Notes under the pieces: generated by a model
What the model saw: only the letters and a program-made list of their open reading frames with translations
Database searches by the model: none
What the model was told of the DNA's origin: nothing
Origin: a bacterium
GTDB taxonomy: Bacteria > Myxococcota_A > Bradymonadia > UBA7976 > UBA1532
Assembly: GCA_030427205.1 (NCBI GenBank)
Contig: JAUHXC010000026.1
Span: forward strand, 62,001 to 126,000
DNA length: 64,000 nt
Direction: 5' to 3'
Made by a program: the position numbers and the translations under genes
In this document: positions 37,111 through 45,932 of the stretch, piece by piece
How the letters are laid out: the number at the start of each line of letters is the position of its first letter
Position numbering within the stretch: position 1 is the first letter of the stretch

Positions 37111-38244
37111 TCAGCGCAGGGCGGGCTCGGGCTCACCGGCGGACAGCAGCGGCGTGGCCTCGGGGGCCGAGCCGGGGCGCAGGCCCATGCGCCGCATCCA
37201 GTTGAAGTGCGAGGCCAGCGCGCCGGCCACCGTCGGGTTGCAGCGATACTTCAGGCCGTGATCGGCGGCGGTGGCGGCCACGATCTTCGCCATCTCGGGA
37301 TAGTGCACGTGGCACACCCGGGGGAAGAGGTGGTGCACCACCTGGAAGTTGAGCCCGCCGAGGTACCAGGTGGCCAGCGGGTTCTCGGGGGCGAAGTCGA
37401 CGGTGGTGGCCAGCTGCAGCTCGGCCCAGTCGATGTCGATGCGCTCGCCGTCGGTGGGCGGCACGATGAAGTCGGCCTCCTCGACGCAGTGGGCGAGCTG
37501 GAAGACGACCGCCAGCATGACGCCGCAGACGAAGGCCGACAGCAGCCAGAAGGCCACCGCGGTGCCCACGCCGAAGATCAGCGCCGGCACGATGAAGCAC
37601 CAGCTGTGGAAGATGATCTTGCCGACGACGAACTCCGCCAGATCACGCCCCTTGGGCCGGGCGAAGGGGATGTCGTTGATCTGCCCCTGCGCCATCTGGG
37701 TGTAGTCGTCGAGCAGGTGCCACTTGATCGCGATGAACCCGTACAGCGGCCACATGTACCACTGCTGCATCCGGTGCATCGGCAGCCAGTCCTGGCCCGG
37801 CGCCATGCGCAGGAAGAAGCCCGCCTCGAGGTCGTCGTCGACCCCGACGATGTTGGGGTGGCTGTGGTGGATGCGGTTGTGCTTGTGGCGCCAGAGGTAG
37901 CTCGACCCGCCGATGATATCGAGCACGAAGCCCATCGCCCGGTTGACCCGCTTGTCGCGGGCGTAGGCCGAGTGGTTGCCATCGTGCATCACCGAGAAGC
38001 CCAGGCCGGCCCAGAAGAGGCCGAGCGGGATGCCGAAGCCGACGATCGCCGCCCAGCCGCCGTCGCTGAGCCAGAAGCCGCCGATCATCAGCACGAAGCC
38101 GGCGATCAGGGCGGCGCTCTTGCGCCACATGCGGCCGTCGCCGTAGGGGTCGACGCCCTCGGCCTCGAACCAGGCGTCGACCCGCTTGCGCAGGTCTTTG
38201 TGGAAGGCCGAGCCTCCCCGCATACGGATACCGTCGATCTTCAT
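37111..38244 (-). CDS. Membrane fatty acid desaturase (acyl-lipid type)
   Basis: A 377-residue membrane diiron enzyme that puts a double bond into fatty acyl chains. The histidine boxes are complete: HDGNH (87-91), H120-K-H-N-R-I-H126-H127, and QVVHH (301-305), where the Gln in the third box marks the front-end (delta-5/6-like) group. There is no fused cytochrome b5 domain, so an outside electron donor is needed. Four or more hydrophobic helices surround the boxes. GGGAGGTG precedes the ATG at 38244. It would change membrane fluidity or supply polyunsaturated lipids. Confidence 0.92.
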   Translation of the reverse strand: MKIDGIRMRGGSAFHKDLRKRVDAWFEAEGVDPYGDGRMWRKSAALIAGFVLMIGGFWLSDGGWAAIVGFGIPLGLFWAGLGFSVMHDGNHSAYARDKRVNRAMGFVLDIIGGSSYLWRHKHNRIHHSHPNIVGVDDDLEAGFFLRMAPGQDWLPMHRMQQWYMWPLYGFIAIKWHLLDDYTQMAQGQINDIPFARPKGRDLAEFVVGKIIFHSWCFIVPALIFGVGTAVAFWLLSAFVCGVMLAVVFQLAHCVEEADFIVPPTDGERIDIDWAELQLATTVDFAPENPLATWYLGGLNFQVVHHLFPRVCHVHYPEMAKIVAATAADHGLKYRCNPTVAGALASHFNWMRRMGLRPGSAPEATPLLSAGEPEPALR

Positions 38245-38447
38245 GGGGCACCTCCCACAGTGCAGTCTCTCGCGGCGGGCGGCGCGAAACGCCCGCCTGA
38301 CGCCGACAACCATGGGGCACCGCCGCGGGGTCGATCCAGTGGTCGGGGCAGCTTTGACAAAGCGATGACGAAAGCCATGACGAAGCGATGACGAAGGCCG
38401 CCACGGGCGCCGGGAGATTCCGCGGCGGGGTGTATCATCCGGCGGCG

Positions 38448-39461
38448 ATGAAGACCGTGCCGCCGACCCTGCCCCCGACCGCGCTGCTGATTGCGCTGGC
38501 CCTGTCGGCCCCGGCGGCCCTCGCCGCGCCGCGGCCGGTGGCCCTCGCCTTCGAAGATACGACCGCCGAGCCGGCCTGCGCCGACGAAGCCGCGCTGCGG
38601 GCCCGGGTCGTCGGACTGGTCGACGGGCCCGCGTTCGACGCCGACGCGCGGCGCCGGGCGACGGTCCGCATCTCGGCCGACGGCGGGCGGCGCCTGGCGC
38701 GGGTCAAGGTGCTCGAAGGCCAGCGGGTGCTCGGCGATCGGCAGATCGAGACGGTGCGCGGCGACTGCCCGGCGCTGCTGGCCTCGGTGGCGCTGTCGCT
38801 GGTGCTCGTCATCGACCCGGTGCGCGGCGTGGCCCTGATGGGCGCGCCGCCGCCGCCGCTGCCACCGAGCGCGCCGCCGCCGAGCGCCCCGCCGCGCCCG
38901 TCGCCCGCAGCGCCGCCGGATCCGGACCCGCCGGCCGCGCAGCCGCCCGCCGCGTCGCCCCGGCGCGCATCGGCGACGCGGCTCGACCTCGAAGCCGCGC
39001 TGGTGACCACCGTCGGCGCCACCCCGGGCTTCGGCGGCGGCTGGTCGCTGGCCGGCGGGCTGTATCGGGCGGGCTGGTCGGTGGCCATCGAGGCTCGACT
39101 GCAGCCGCCCTCGACGGTGGCCCACGGCGGCGGGCGGGTGCGCGCGGCCCTGATCGCCGGCGGCCTGCGCGGATGCGGACAGCGGGGCATCTTCGAACTG
39201 TGCGCCTTGGCTCGGGTCGGGCTGCAGCCGGTCTCCGGCCGCGGCTTCGACCGCGACGCGACGTCGACCGCCGAGGTCGCCTTCGCCGGCGGGCGGCTGG
39301 GTCTGCGCGTGCCGCTGTTGCAGGGCTGGGCCATCGTCGGCGGGCTCGAGCTGGCCGCGCCGCTGGGCACCACCGCCCTGCGCGTCGACGGGCGCACGGC
39401 CTGGCAGAGCCCGCCGGTGGTCGGCGCGGCGCTGCTGGGGGCCGCCCGCCGGTTCCCGTGA
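38448..39461 (+). CDS. Exported protein ahead of the ECF sigma gene
   Basis: A 337-residue protein with a signal peptide (cleavage near LAA-PRPV), an N-terminal alpha/beta domain of about 110 residues, a Pro/Ala-rich linker (about 130-185) and a C-terminal domain of beta strands (LDLEAALVTTVGATPGFGGGWSLAGGLYRAGWSV) that looks like a small outer-membrane barrel. The stop overlaps the GTG of the sigma gene (GTGA), so the two are coupled. A TATCAT box lies nine bases before the ATG. Proteins of this kind often accompany sigma cassettes in Myxococcota; the function is unknown. Confidence 0.75.
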   Translation: MKTVPPTLPPTALLIALALSAPAALAAPRPVALAFEDTTAEPACADEAALRARVVGLVDGPAFDADARRRATVRISADGGRRLARVKVLEGQRVLGDRQIETVRGDCPALLASVALSLVLVIDPVRGVALMGAPPPPLPPSAPPPSAPPRPSPAAPPDPDPPAAQPPAASPRRASATRLDLEAALVTTVGATPGFGGGWSLAGGLYRAGWSVAIEARLQPPSTVAHGGGRVRAALIAGGLRGCGQRGIFELCALARVGLQPVSGRGFDRDATSTAEVAFAGGRLGLRVPLLQGWAIVGGLELAAPLGTTALRVDGRTAWQSPPVVGAALLGAARRFP

Positions 39462-40063
39462 CCGATTCAGCGGCCGACCCGCGATTCGATGACGGATCGC
39501 GGCCCGAGCCCTCAACCTCCCGGGTGATGAACGCCGCCGCCGCGACCGCGATGCCCGAGTTCCGGGCGATCTACGAAGACTTCTTCGACTACGTCTGGCG
39601 CACCCTGCGCCGGATGGGGGTGCGCGAGGCCGACCTGGCCGACGCGGCCCACGAGGTCTTCGTGGTGGTGCACCGCCGGCTGCCCGACTTCGACCCCGCC
39701 CGCCCGCTGGCCCCCTGGATCGGCGGCATCGTCTATCGGGTCGCGGTGCACGAGCAGCGGCGGGCCCGCCATCGCCGCGAGCGCTTGACCGCGCCCGACG
39801 ACCTGCCGCGGCCGACGTCGAGCCGCGATCCGGAGCAGGCGGCGCTGGCCGCCGAGCGCGCCCGGCGGGTGTTGATGGCCCTGCGCGCGCTCGACATCAA
39901 GCGGCGGGCGGTCTTCGTGATGCACGAGCTCGACGGGCTGGCCTGCCCCGAGATCGCCGAGGCGCTGGGGGTGCCCTTGAATACGGTCTACTCCCGGCTG
40001 CGGGCGGCCCGGACGCGATTTCGGGCGGCCCTGGAGCGCATGCGCGAGAGAGGTGAGCTGTGA
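39458..40063 (+). CDS. ECF-type RNA polymerase sigma factor
   Basis: A 201-residue sigma factor with region 2 (about 40-105, FFDYVWRTLRRMGVREADLADAAHEVFV) and region 4 (about 140-195, with the helix-turn-helix CPEIAEALGVPLNTVYSRLRAAR). The start is taken as GTG at 39458, which overlaps the previous stop; ATG at 39527 is the alternative. It is followed by a single-TM regulator whose GTG overlaps its stop, the usual sigma/anti-sigma pairing. The target genes are unknown. Confidence 0.93.
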   Translation: MTDSAADPRFDDGSRPEPSTSRVMNAAAATAMPEFRAIYEDFFDYVWRTLRRMGVREADLADAAHEVFVVVHRRLPDFDPARPLAPWIGGIVYRVAVHEQRRARHRRERLTAPDDLPRPTSSRDPEQAALAAERARRVLMALRALDIKRRAVFVMHELDGLACPEIAEALGVPLNTVYSRLRAARTRFRAALERMRERGEL

Positions 40064-40824
40064 GCGACTGGCGCGACCCCGAGATCGAGGCCGAACTGGC
40101 CGCCGAGCGCGCGCTGCCCACGGCGTCGGCGGCGCAGCGCGAGGCGCTGTATGGCCGGGTGATGCAGACCGTCGCCGCGCCGGCGCCGGCGCCGGCGGCC
40201 GGCCTGGGCGGGTCCAAGCTGGTGCTGGTGGGCGCGCTGCTGGCGGGCGTCGGCTGGCTCGCGCTGCGCGGCGGCGACGAGGGGCCGCCGAGCGCGCCGG
40301 TCGAGTCGGCGCAGCCGAGCGCTGTGGACCACAGCGCCGCGAGCCACAGTTCTGCGAGCCACGGCGCCGCGCCTTCCCAAGTCGAGACCCCGCCGCCGTC
40401 GCCCGCGGCGCAGCCCGCGGCCGAGCCGAGTACCGCCGCGACGATCGTCCCGCGGCGCGACGACCCGCCCGCCGCCGTCCGGCCGCGACCCGCGAGCCCG
40501 CCGCCCGCCGCGACCCTCGCCGCCGAGCAGGCGCTGCTCGAGCAGGCCCGGCGGGCGCTGGCCGCCAATGACAGCCGGGCGGCCCTCGCCGCCATCGCCC
40601 GCCACGGAAGCCGCTTCGCCGCCGGACAGCTCGCCGAAGAGCGGGAGCTCCTGCGGGTGCAGGCGCTGGTGCGGGCCGGCCGGATCGACGCCGCTCGGCG
40701 GCACGCCGCGGGCTTCCGGCGGCGTTTTCCGGCCAGCCTGCTCGAAGAGGCGCTCGACGTGGCCCTGGAGACGCCCGCAGAGGCCCCCAGGCGGCCCGCG
40801 GACGGCCGATTCGAAGATCGATGA
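40060..40824 (+). CDS. Single-TM protein, probable anti-sigma factor of the ECF pair
   Basis: A 254-residue protein with a cytoplasmic N-terminus of about 50 residues, one transmembrane helix (about 51-70), a Pro/Ala/Ser-rich extracytoplasmic linker and a helical TPR-like C-terminal domain (about 160-240, AARRALAANDSRAALAAIARH). The N-terminus lacks the zinc-binding HxxxCxxC of ZAS-type anti-sigma factors, so the role is inferred from position. Its GTG overlaps the sigma stop. Confidence 0.72.
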   Translation: MSDWRDPEIEAELAAERALPTASAAQREALYGRVMQTVAAPAPAPAAGLGGSKLVLVGALLAGVGWLALRGGDEGPPSAPVESAQPSAVDHSAASHSSASHGAAPSQVETPPPSPAAQPAAEPSTAATIVPRRDDPPAAVRPRPASPPPAATLAAEQALLEQARRALAANDSRAALAAIARHGSRFAAGQLAEERELLRVQALVRAGRIDAARRHAAGFRRRFPASLLEEALDVALETPAEAPRRPADGRFEDR

Positions 40825-40902
40825 CGGATCGACCTTCGCCCTCTCAATCTGACACATGAGGCCCATCGGGGGCCGGCAGAGCATACTTCGGGGGAGACAC
40901 CG

Positions 40903-42717
40903 ATGCAGATCCAGCACATCCATCTGGCCGCGGCGATGGTCGTCGGCCTGGCCTTGACCGGCTGTCCGTTCGACAACCAGGAGGACGTCGGCGAGACCGA
41001 CGCCGACGCGACCGTCGTCGAGAACGAAGGCGGCGGCGGCGAAGGCGGCGCGATCGAGGGCGGCGAGGGAGAAGGGGAGGGCGAGGGCGAAGGGGAGGGT
41101 GAGGGCGGTGAAGGCGAGGGCGAGGCCGAGTGCCGCGGTGAGGCCACCCGCGCCTGCGAGGGCCCCTGCTTCGTCGGCGAGCAGCGCTGCGTGGACGGCG
41201 CGTGGGGCGAGTGCTCGCGGGACGTGCCCCGCTGCGACGTCGAGGCCTGCGCCCGCGAGCTGCCCGACCGCTGCGGCGAGCCGGTGCAGTGCGCGGCGGG
41301 CGATACGCGCGAGTGCGAGCAGGGCTGCTGGATCGGCGCCCAGACCTGCCGCGAGGGCCGCTGGAGCGAATGCTCCCAGGATCGCCCCCGCTGCGGCGCG
41401 GAGGGCTGCGCCCGCGAGCTGCCCGAGCTGTGCGGCGAGCCGGCGGCCTGCGACGAGGGCGCGGCCCGCGAGTGCGACTGGCCGTGCTTCTTCGGCGAGC
41501 AGCGCTGCGTGGACGGCGCGTGGACCGAGTGCTCGCGGGATCGGGCGCGCTGCGACATCGCCGAGTGCGCCCGCGAGCTGCCCGACGCGTGCGGCGAGCC
41601 GGCGCAGTGCGACGGCGGCGCCCGCGAGTGCGAGACCGACTGCTTCGTCGGTACCCAGGCCTGCGTCGAGGGCCGCTGGGGCGAGTGCGCGCCGCGGCGG
41701 GTGCGCTGCGACGTCGAGGTCTGCGCCCGCGAGTTCGCCGATGAGTGCGGCGCGCCGCCGGCCTGTGAAGGCGACGCGGTGCGCGCGTGCGACGGGCCGT
41801 GCTTCTTCGGCGAGCAGCGCTGCGTCGATGGCGCGTGGGGCGAGTGCTCGCGGGATCGGGCGCGCTGCGACGTCGCCGAGTGCGCCCGCGAGCTGCCCGA
41901 GCTGTGCGGCGAGCCGGCGCAGTGCGAACGCGGCGCCGCCCGCGAGTGCGAACAGGGCTGCTGGATCGGCGAGCAGCGCTGCGTCGAAGGCCGCTGGAGC
42001 GACTGCTCCCAGGGGCGGCCGCGCTGCGCCATCGCCGAGTGCGCCCGCGAGCTGCCCGAGCTGTGCGGCGACGCCCCCGCCTGCGAGGCCGGCGCGGCCC
42101 GCGAGTGCGACTGGCCGTGCTTCTTCGGCGAGCAGCGCTGCGTCGAGGGGCGGTGGGGCGAGTGCTCGCGCGAGGTGCCCCGCTGCGACGTCGAGGGCTG
42201 CGCCCGCGAGCTGCCCGATCTGTGCGGCGGCGGCGAGCCGCCCGCGTGCGAGGCGGGGGCCGAGCGGGAGTGTGAGGCGCAGTGCTTCGTGGGCACGAGC
42301 ACATGCCGTGAGGGGCAGTGGGGGGCGTGCGAGCCGCGGCGGGCGCGGTGCGACGTCGCGGTGTGCGCGCGGGAGTTCCCCGACCTGTGCGGCGAGGCGC
42401 CGGTCTGCGAAGCCGGCGCGCAGCGGGAGTGCGAGAGCGACTGCTTCGTGGGCACGAGCACGTGCCGCGAGGGGCAGTGGGCGGCGTGCGAGCCGCGGCG
42501 GGCGCGGTGCGACGTCGCGGTGTGCGCGCGGGAGTTCCCCGAGCTGTGTGGAGAGGCGCCGGTCTGCGAGGCGGGCGCGGTTCAGGAGTGCGAGGCGGGC
42601 TGCTTCATCGGCGCCCGCGCCTGTATCGAAGGGCAGTGGGGCGAGTGCTCCCAGGATCGCGTGCGCTGCGGCATCGCCGAGTGCGCCCGCGAGTTCCCCG
42701 ACGCCTGCGCCCGCTGA
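40903..42717 (+). CDS. Lipoprotein of ten tandem eight-cysteine repeats
   Basis: A 604-residue surface lipoprotein with lipobox LTGC (C21), an acidic Gly-Glu tract (about 45-76), and then ten repeats of about 53 residues to the C-terminus. Each repeat has eight cysteines in a fixed pattern, in segments like C-ExGAxREC, GCWIGEQRC, GRWxEC, RCDVAECARELPELCG. The even number of cysteines suggests four disulphides per repeat. The DNA repeats are close in sequence, so recombination may change the copy number. No known family was recognised. The build resembles rod-like adhesins or surface fibres of myxobacteria. Confidence 0.85.
   Translation: MQIQHIHLAAAMVVGLALTGCPFDNQEDVGETDADATVVENEGGGGEGGAIEGGEGEGEGEGEGEGEGGEGEGEAECRGEATRACEGPCFVGEQRCVDGAWGECSRDVPRCDVEACARELPDRCGEPVQCAAGDTRECEQGCWIGAQTCREGRWSECSQDRPRCGAEGCARELPELCGEPAACDEGAARECDWPCFFGEQRCVDGAWTECSRDRARCDIAECARELPDACGEPAQCDGGARECETDCFVGTQACVEGRWGECAPRRVRCDVEVCAREFADECGAPPACEGDAVRACDGPCFFGEQRCVDGAWGECSRDRARCDVAECARELPELCGEPAQCERGAARECEQGCWIGEQRCVEGRWSDCSQGRPRCAIAECARELPELCGDAPACEAGAARECDWPCFFGEQRCVEGRWGECSREVPRCDVEGCARELPDLCGGGEPPACEAGAERECEAQCFVGTSTCREGQWGACEPRRARCDVAVCAREFPDLCGEAPVCEAGAQRECESDCFVGTSTCREGQWAACEPRRARCDVAVCAREFPELCGEAPVCEAGAVQECEAGCFIGARACIEGQWGECSQDRVRCGIAECAREFPDACAR
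41131..42717 (+). repeat. Ten tandem DNA repeats of about 159 bp inside the Cys-rich lipoprotein gene
   Basis: The period is about 159 bp, equal to 53 codons, so gain or loss of units keeps the frame. Some units are almost identical over long stretches (for example those starting near 42245 and 42405), which points to recent duplication or gene conversion. Confidence 0.85.
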
Positions 42718-42831
42718 GGCGCCGTGGGGCGGCTCCGCTTTCGTCGCGCGCCGCCCCGCAAGTCACCGCCCGCCAGAAAAAATCAGCCCACGAATTTGGT
42801 GATGTCGCACATGTAGGATAAATGAATACCC

Positions 42832-43335
42832 ATGAAGCGCACACTCACTCAGACGATCTCCGCCGCGGCGCTCCTGGGCGCCGCCTGGGCCGCGCCCGCC
42901 ATGGGGGCGCCCGTCGACGAGGTGCACCCGGCGCTGCGCCCCTTGGGGCAGGCGCCGCTGCAGATGGCGCCGCGCCGCGCGGTCGAAGCGCTGCCGTGCG
43001 GCCTGTTCGACGTGGGCCCCGCCCGCCCGCGCACCGCGCCGCTGGTGGCCGCCGAGCCGCTGCTCAGCGTGCAGGGGCCGACCGTCGACCGCAGCCGCCG
43101 CATCCGTGCGCTGACCGCGTCGATCGAGCGGGAGCTGGCGCTGCTCGACGGGCGCTCGGTCACAGTGCAGAGCTTCGCGCCGCCGCGCACCATGGCGCTG
43201 CATACCCCGGCGCCGGTGCCGGTGGACGCCGAGACCATCGAGGCCAGCCGGGCCGCCCGGGCCCAGGGGCCGCTGGCGATCGACGCCGAGGTCCTGCGGC
43301 GCAGCCGGCTCGCCCGGGCCATCGCCCTGCGCTGA
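42832..43335 (+). CDS. Small exported protein
   Basis: A 167-residue protein with a signal peptide (MKRTLTQTISAAALLGAAWAAPAMGA). The mature part is Arg/Ala/Pro-rich with one cysteine and no known fold. An AT-rich stretch (42775-42830, with TAGGATAAATG) lies just upstream, unusual in this GC-rich region and likely the promoter. It is followed after six bases by the barrel-like gene and is probably cotranscribed with it. Confidence 0.68.
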   Translation: MKRTLTQTISAAALLGAAWAAPAMGAPVDEVHPALRPLGQAPLQMAPRRAVEALPCGLFDVGPARPRTAPLVAAEPLLSVQGPTVDRSRRIRALTASIERELALLDGRSVTVQSFAPPRTMALHTPAPVPVDAETIEASRAARAQGPLAIDAEVLRRSRLARAIALR

Positions 43336-43341
43336 TCGACG

Positions 43342-44709
43342 ATGGCGCCGCTCGCTTCGGCGCTCGCCCTGGCGTGGCTGCTCGCCGCGCCGCCCGCGCT
43401 GGCCGCCCCGGCCGCTGAGGCGCCGCCCGCCCCCCTCGACCCCGACGACCGCCTCGGCGGCTACACCCTCGACGAGGTGTGGAGCGGCCAGTGGCGCCGG
43501 ATGTACGACCGCCACGGCCGCATCGACCCCGACGGGCCGCCGCAGCAGCGCCTGAATCGGCGGCTGTATCCCGAATACGAGATGGATGTCGCGGCCTCCG
43601 ATCTGCCCCGCAGCGACGAGGCCCGCTGGCGGCGGGCGGCGCACGGGGGCCGCTTCCGGCTGCAGAGCCTCGACGAGTTCGGCTTCGCCCACCTGGTGCA
43701 GCTCAAGACCCGGGCGGCGGTGGGTGAGGCGGGGGGCTATGTGGGCCTGCGCTTCGACCGGCGCTACGGGCGGGGCTACGACAGCGACCTGATGCGGGTC
43801 GACTTCGGCCACGAGAGCATCGCCGGCAGCCCGATCTTCGCCCGGCTGGGGGTCTACCCGCGCGGCGAGAAGGAAGACATCGACCTCGAGCTGGCCGTGG
43901 GCGCCCGCTGGGCCGACTGGGGCGAGGCGCGGGTGCGCATCGCGGCGTTCGACGCCTTCGTCGACGCCTCGTACGCGCTCGCCGAGGGGCGCGGGCTGGT
44001 GCTCGACCGCCACCTGGACATGCAGGACGCGCCGCTGGCCCTGGCCCTGGAGCTGCTCTCGGCCCGGGTCGCCGGGCTGCGGGTCGAGGTCTACGGCGCG
44101 CGGGTGCTGCCCCAGGCGATCCGGGTGTGGCACCCCGAGGCGCCGGAGGACGACCATCACCGTCGGCGGGACGACTGGCTGGGCGCGGCGCTGATCGAGT
44201 ATCGGCTGCCGTGGGCCCCGGTGGCCCTGGGCCTCAGCGCGCGCCGCTGGACGAGCGACTTCGGGCTCGCGGGCTACGCCGATCCGACCCGCGATCGGGC
44301 GGTGCGCGAAGATATGTCGCGTTACGAGGGCTACGCGCTGGCCGCGTGGGGTGATCTGCAGGTCGAAGCGGTGGTCAGCCGCACCGCCGCCGAAGGGCTG
44401 CTCGATCCGACCGATTTCGAAACCCGCGACGACCCGCAGATCGGCGGCGAGGTGCGCCGGCTGTCCCGTTTGCGGGCGATCTACATGTTCGTCGACGGCT
44501 TCGGGCTCGAGCTGGGCCTCATGCGCAGCCATCGCGCGCTGACCGGCCCCGAGGCCGGCCGCTTCGCGGGGACCGACCATCGGCTGCTGACCCGCTTCGT
44601 CGTGCCCTTCGGCCGGCGGGTCTGGGTCAGCTTCGGCACCGGCTGGGATCTGGACGACGGCGACGGGGTCTACGACGGCAGCGGGGTGACGCTGATCCTC
44701 AGCCCGTGA
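43342..44709 (+). CDS. Exported barrel-like protein
   Basis: A 455-residue protein with a signal peptide (cleavage near LAA-PAAE). The mature sequence from about residue 90 onwards is made of alternating strands with many aromatic and charged residues (VGLRFDRRYGRGYDSDLMRVDF, LRVEVYGARVL, VWVSFGTGWDLDDG), as in outer-membrane porins, but it ends LILSP rather than with a terminal aromatic. Family not recognised. It sits between a small exported protein and a lipoprotein, all on the plus strand. Confidence 0.68.
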   Translation: MAPLASALALAWLLAAPPALAAPAAEAPPAPLDPDDRLGGYTLDEVWSGQWRRMYDRHGRIDPDGPPQQRLNRRLYPEYEMDVAASDLPRSDEARWRRAAHGGRFRLQSLDEFGFAHLVQLKTRAAVGEAGGYVGLRFDRRYGRGYDSDLMRVDFGHESIAGSPIFARLGVYPRGEKEDIDLELAVGARWADWGEARVRIAAFDAFVDASYALAEGRGLVLDRHLDMQDAPLALALELLSARVAGLRVEVYGARVLPQAIRVWHPEAPEDDHHRRRDDWLGAALIEYRLPWAPVALGLSARRWTSDFGLAGYADPTRDRAVREDMSRYEGYALAAWGDLQVEAVVSRTAAEGLLDPTDFETRDDPQIGGEVRRLSRLRAIYMFVDGFGLELGLMRSHRALTGPEAGRFAGTDHRLLTRFVVPFGRRVWVSFGTGWDLDDGDGVYDGSGVTLILSP

Positions 44710-44783
44710 GGGGCCGCGCGTTCGCCCTCGATCCGACGGCCGGCGCTGCGATAGAACCGGTCGCAACGGCGTGGAGGGAGACC

Positions 44784-45926
44784 ATGGGTCGGCTCGTCGA
44801 CCGGCTGTGCCACGGACTGGCTGCGCTGGCTGTGTTGGCCGCGCTGAGCGTGGGCTGCACCGGCAGCCAGGCGATCGACGCTGGCGTGCCCGACATGGCC
44901 GACGCCGACCTCTCGCCCGACATGACCCCGGGTCGGGCCGATGGCGGCCCCGGCGATACGGGCCCGGCGCTCGACGCGCGACCGGCCGACATGGCGCCGG
45001 TCGACGCCGCGCCCCGCGATCTGGCCCCGCCCGACGCGCGGGCCGACGCCGCGCCCGACATGGGCCCGCCGCCGCCGTATTGCATCGCCGGCTACGCCCG
45101 GGCCGAGGTGACCGGCAACCTGCAGGGCGACCTGCTCGCCGAGGTCTCGGGCATCGCGTTCTCCGCCAGCCGGCCGGGGGTGATGTGGATGCACACCGAC
45201 TCCGGCGGCGACCCCGACCTGTACGCGGTCGATACCGCCGGCAACCTGCGCGGCGCCGCCCGGCTGCCGGTGGAGAACGTCGACTGGGAAGACCTCGCCG
45301 CCGCCCGCTGCCCCGACGACTCGGGGCCGTGCCTGTGGCTGGCCGATACCGGCGACAACTTCCTGCGGCGGGACGACGCGGCGGTCTACGCGGTGCCCGA
45401 GCCGGTGGTGCTCGGCGGCGAGATCGAGCGGGTGTGGCGCTTCCCGATCACGTATCCCACCGGCCCGATCGACGTCGAGGCGCTGGCGGTGGCCCCGGCG
45501 GGCGACGCCTTCTGGCTGTTCGAGAAGCTCGACGGCCCGGTGGCCCGGATCTACGGCGCCGTCGGCCCTTTCATGAACGATCGGGCGGTGGCGGTCGAAG
45601 AGATCACCCGCATCAGCGCGCCCGGCCTGGCCATCGACAACGGCCGCTCGATCACCGCCGCCGACCTGCACCCCGACGGCACCCGGCTGGTGGTGCGGGT
45701 CTACACCGGCAGCTACGAGTACGTCTTCGCCGAGGGCGCCGGGCCGGCGGAGGGCATGGCCGACCTGCCCTTCGTGCAGCCGCGCACCGTCTCGCTGGGG
45801 CCGCTGGACGAGCCGCAGGGCGAGGCGATCACCTACGACCCCAACGGGCGCGACGTCTGGACGGTCTCCGAAGACCCCGAGCGGCTCGGCGGGCAGCCGC
45901 TGCACCGCTACCTCTGCCGCGACTGA
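44784..45926 (+). CDS. Lipoprotein with a beta-propeller-like domain
   Basis: A 380-residue lipoprotein (lipobox SVGC, C25) with an Asp/Pro/Ala-rich spacer (about 30-95) and then a domain of repeated strands: EVSGIAFSASRPGVMWMHTDSGG, VDWEDLAAARC, LWLADTGDNF, IDVEALAVAPAGDAFWLFEK, SITAADLHPDGTRLVVRVYTG. The spacing of about 40-50 residues fits a beta-propeller, similar to secreted proteins with the DSG-x-DWED-x-DTGDN pattern. GGAGGGAG precedes the ATG. It ends six bases from the convergent GH92 gene. Confidence 0.75.
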   Translation: MGRLVDRLCHGLAALAVLAALSVGCTGSQAIDAGVPDMADADLSPDMTPGRADGGPGDTGPALDARPADMAPVDAAPRDLAPPDARADAAPDMGPPPPYCIAGYARAEVTGNLQGDLLAEVSGIAFSASRPGVMWMHTDSGGDPDLYAVDTAGNLRGAARLPVENVDWEDLAAARCPDDSGPCLWLADTGDNFLRRDDAAVYAVPEPVVLGGEIERVWRFPITYPTGPIDVEALAVAPAGDAFWLFEKLDGPVARIYGAVGPFMNDRAVAVEEITRISAPGLAIDNGRSITAADLHPDGTRLVVRVYTGSYEYVFAEGAGPAEGMADLPFVQPRTVSLGPLDEPQGEAITYDPNGRDVWTVSEDPERLGGQPLHRYLCRD

Positions 45927-45932
45927 GGGCGC

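Noticed and set aside
38362..38400. Small GATGACGAA-type repeats upstream of the exported protein at 38448
   Set aside because: The three imperfect copies are short and irregular and look like simple slippage.
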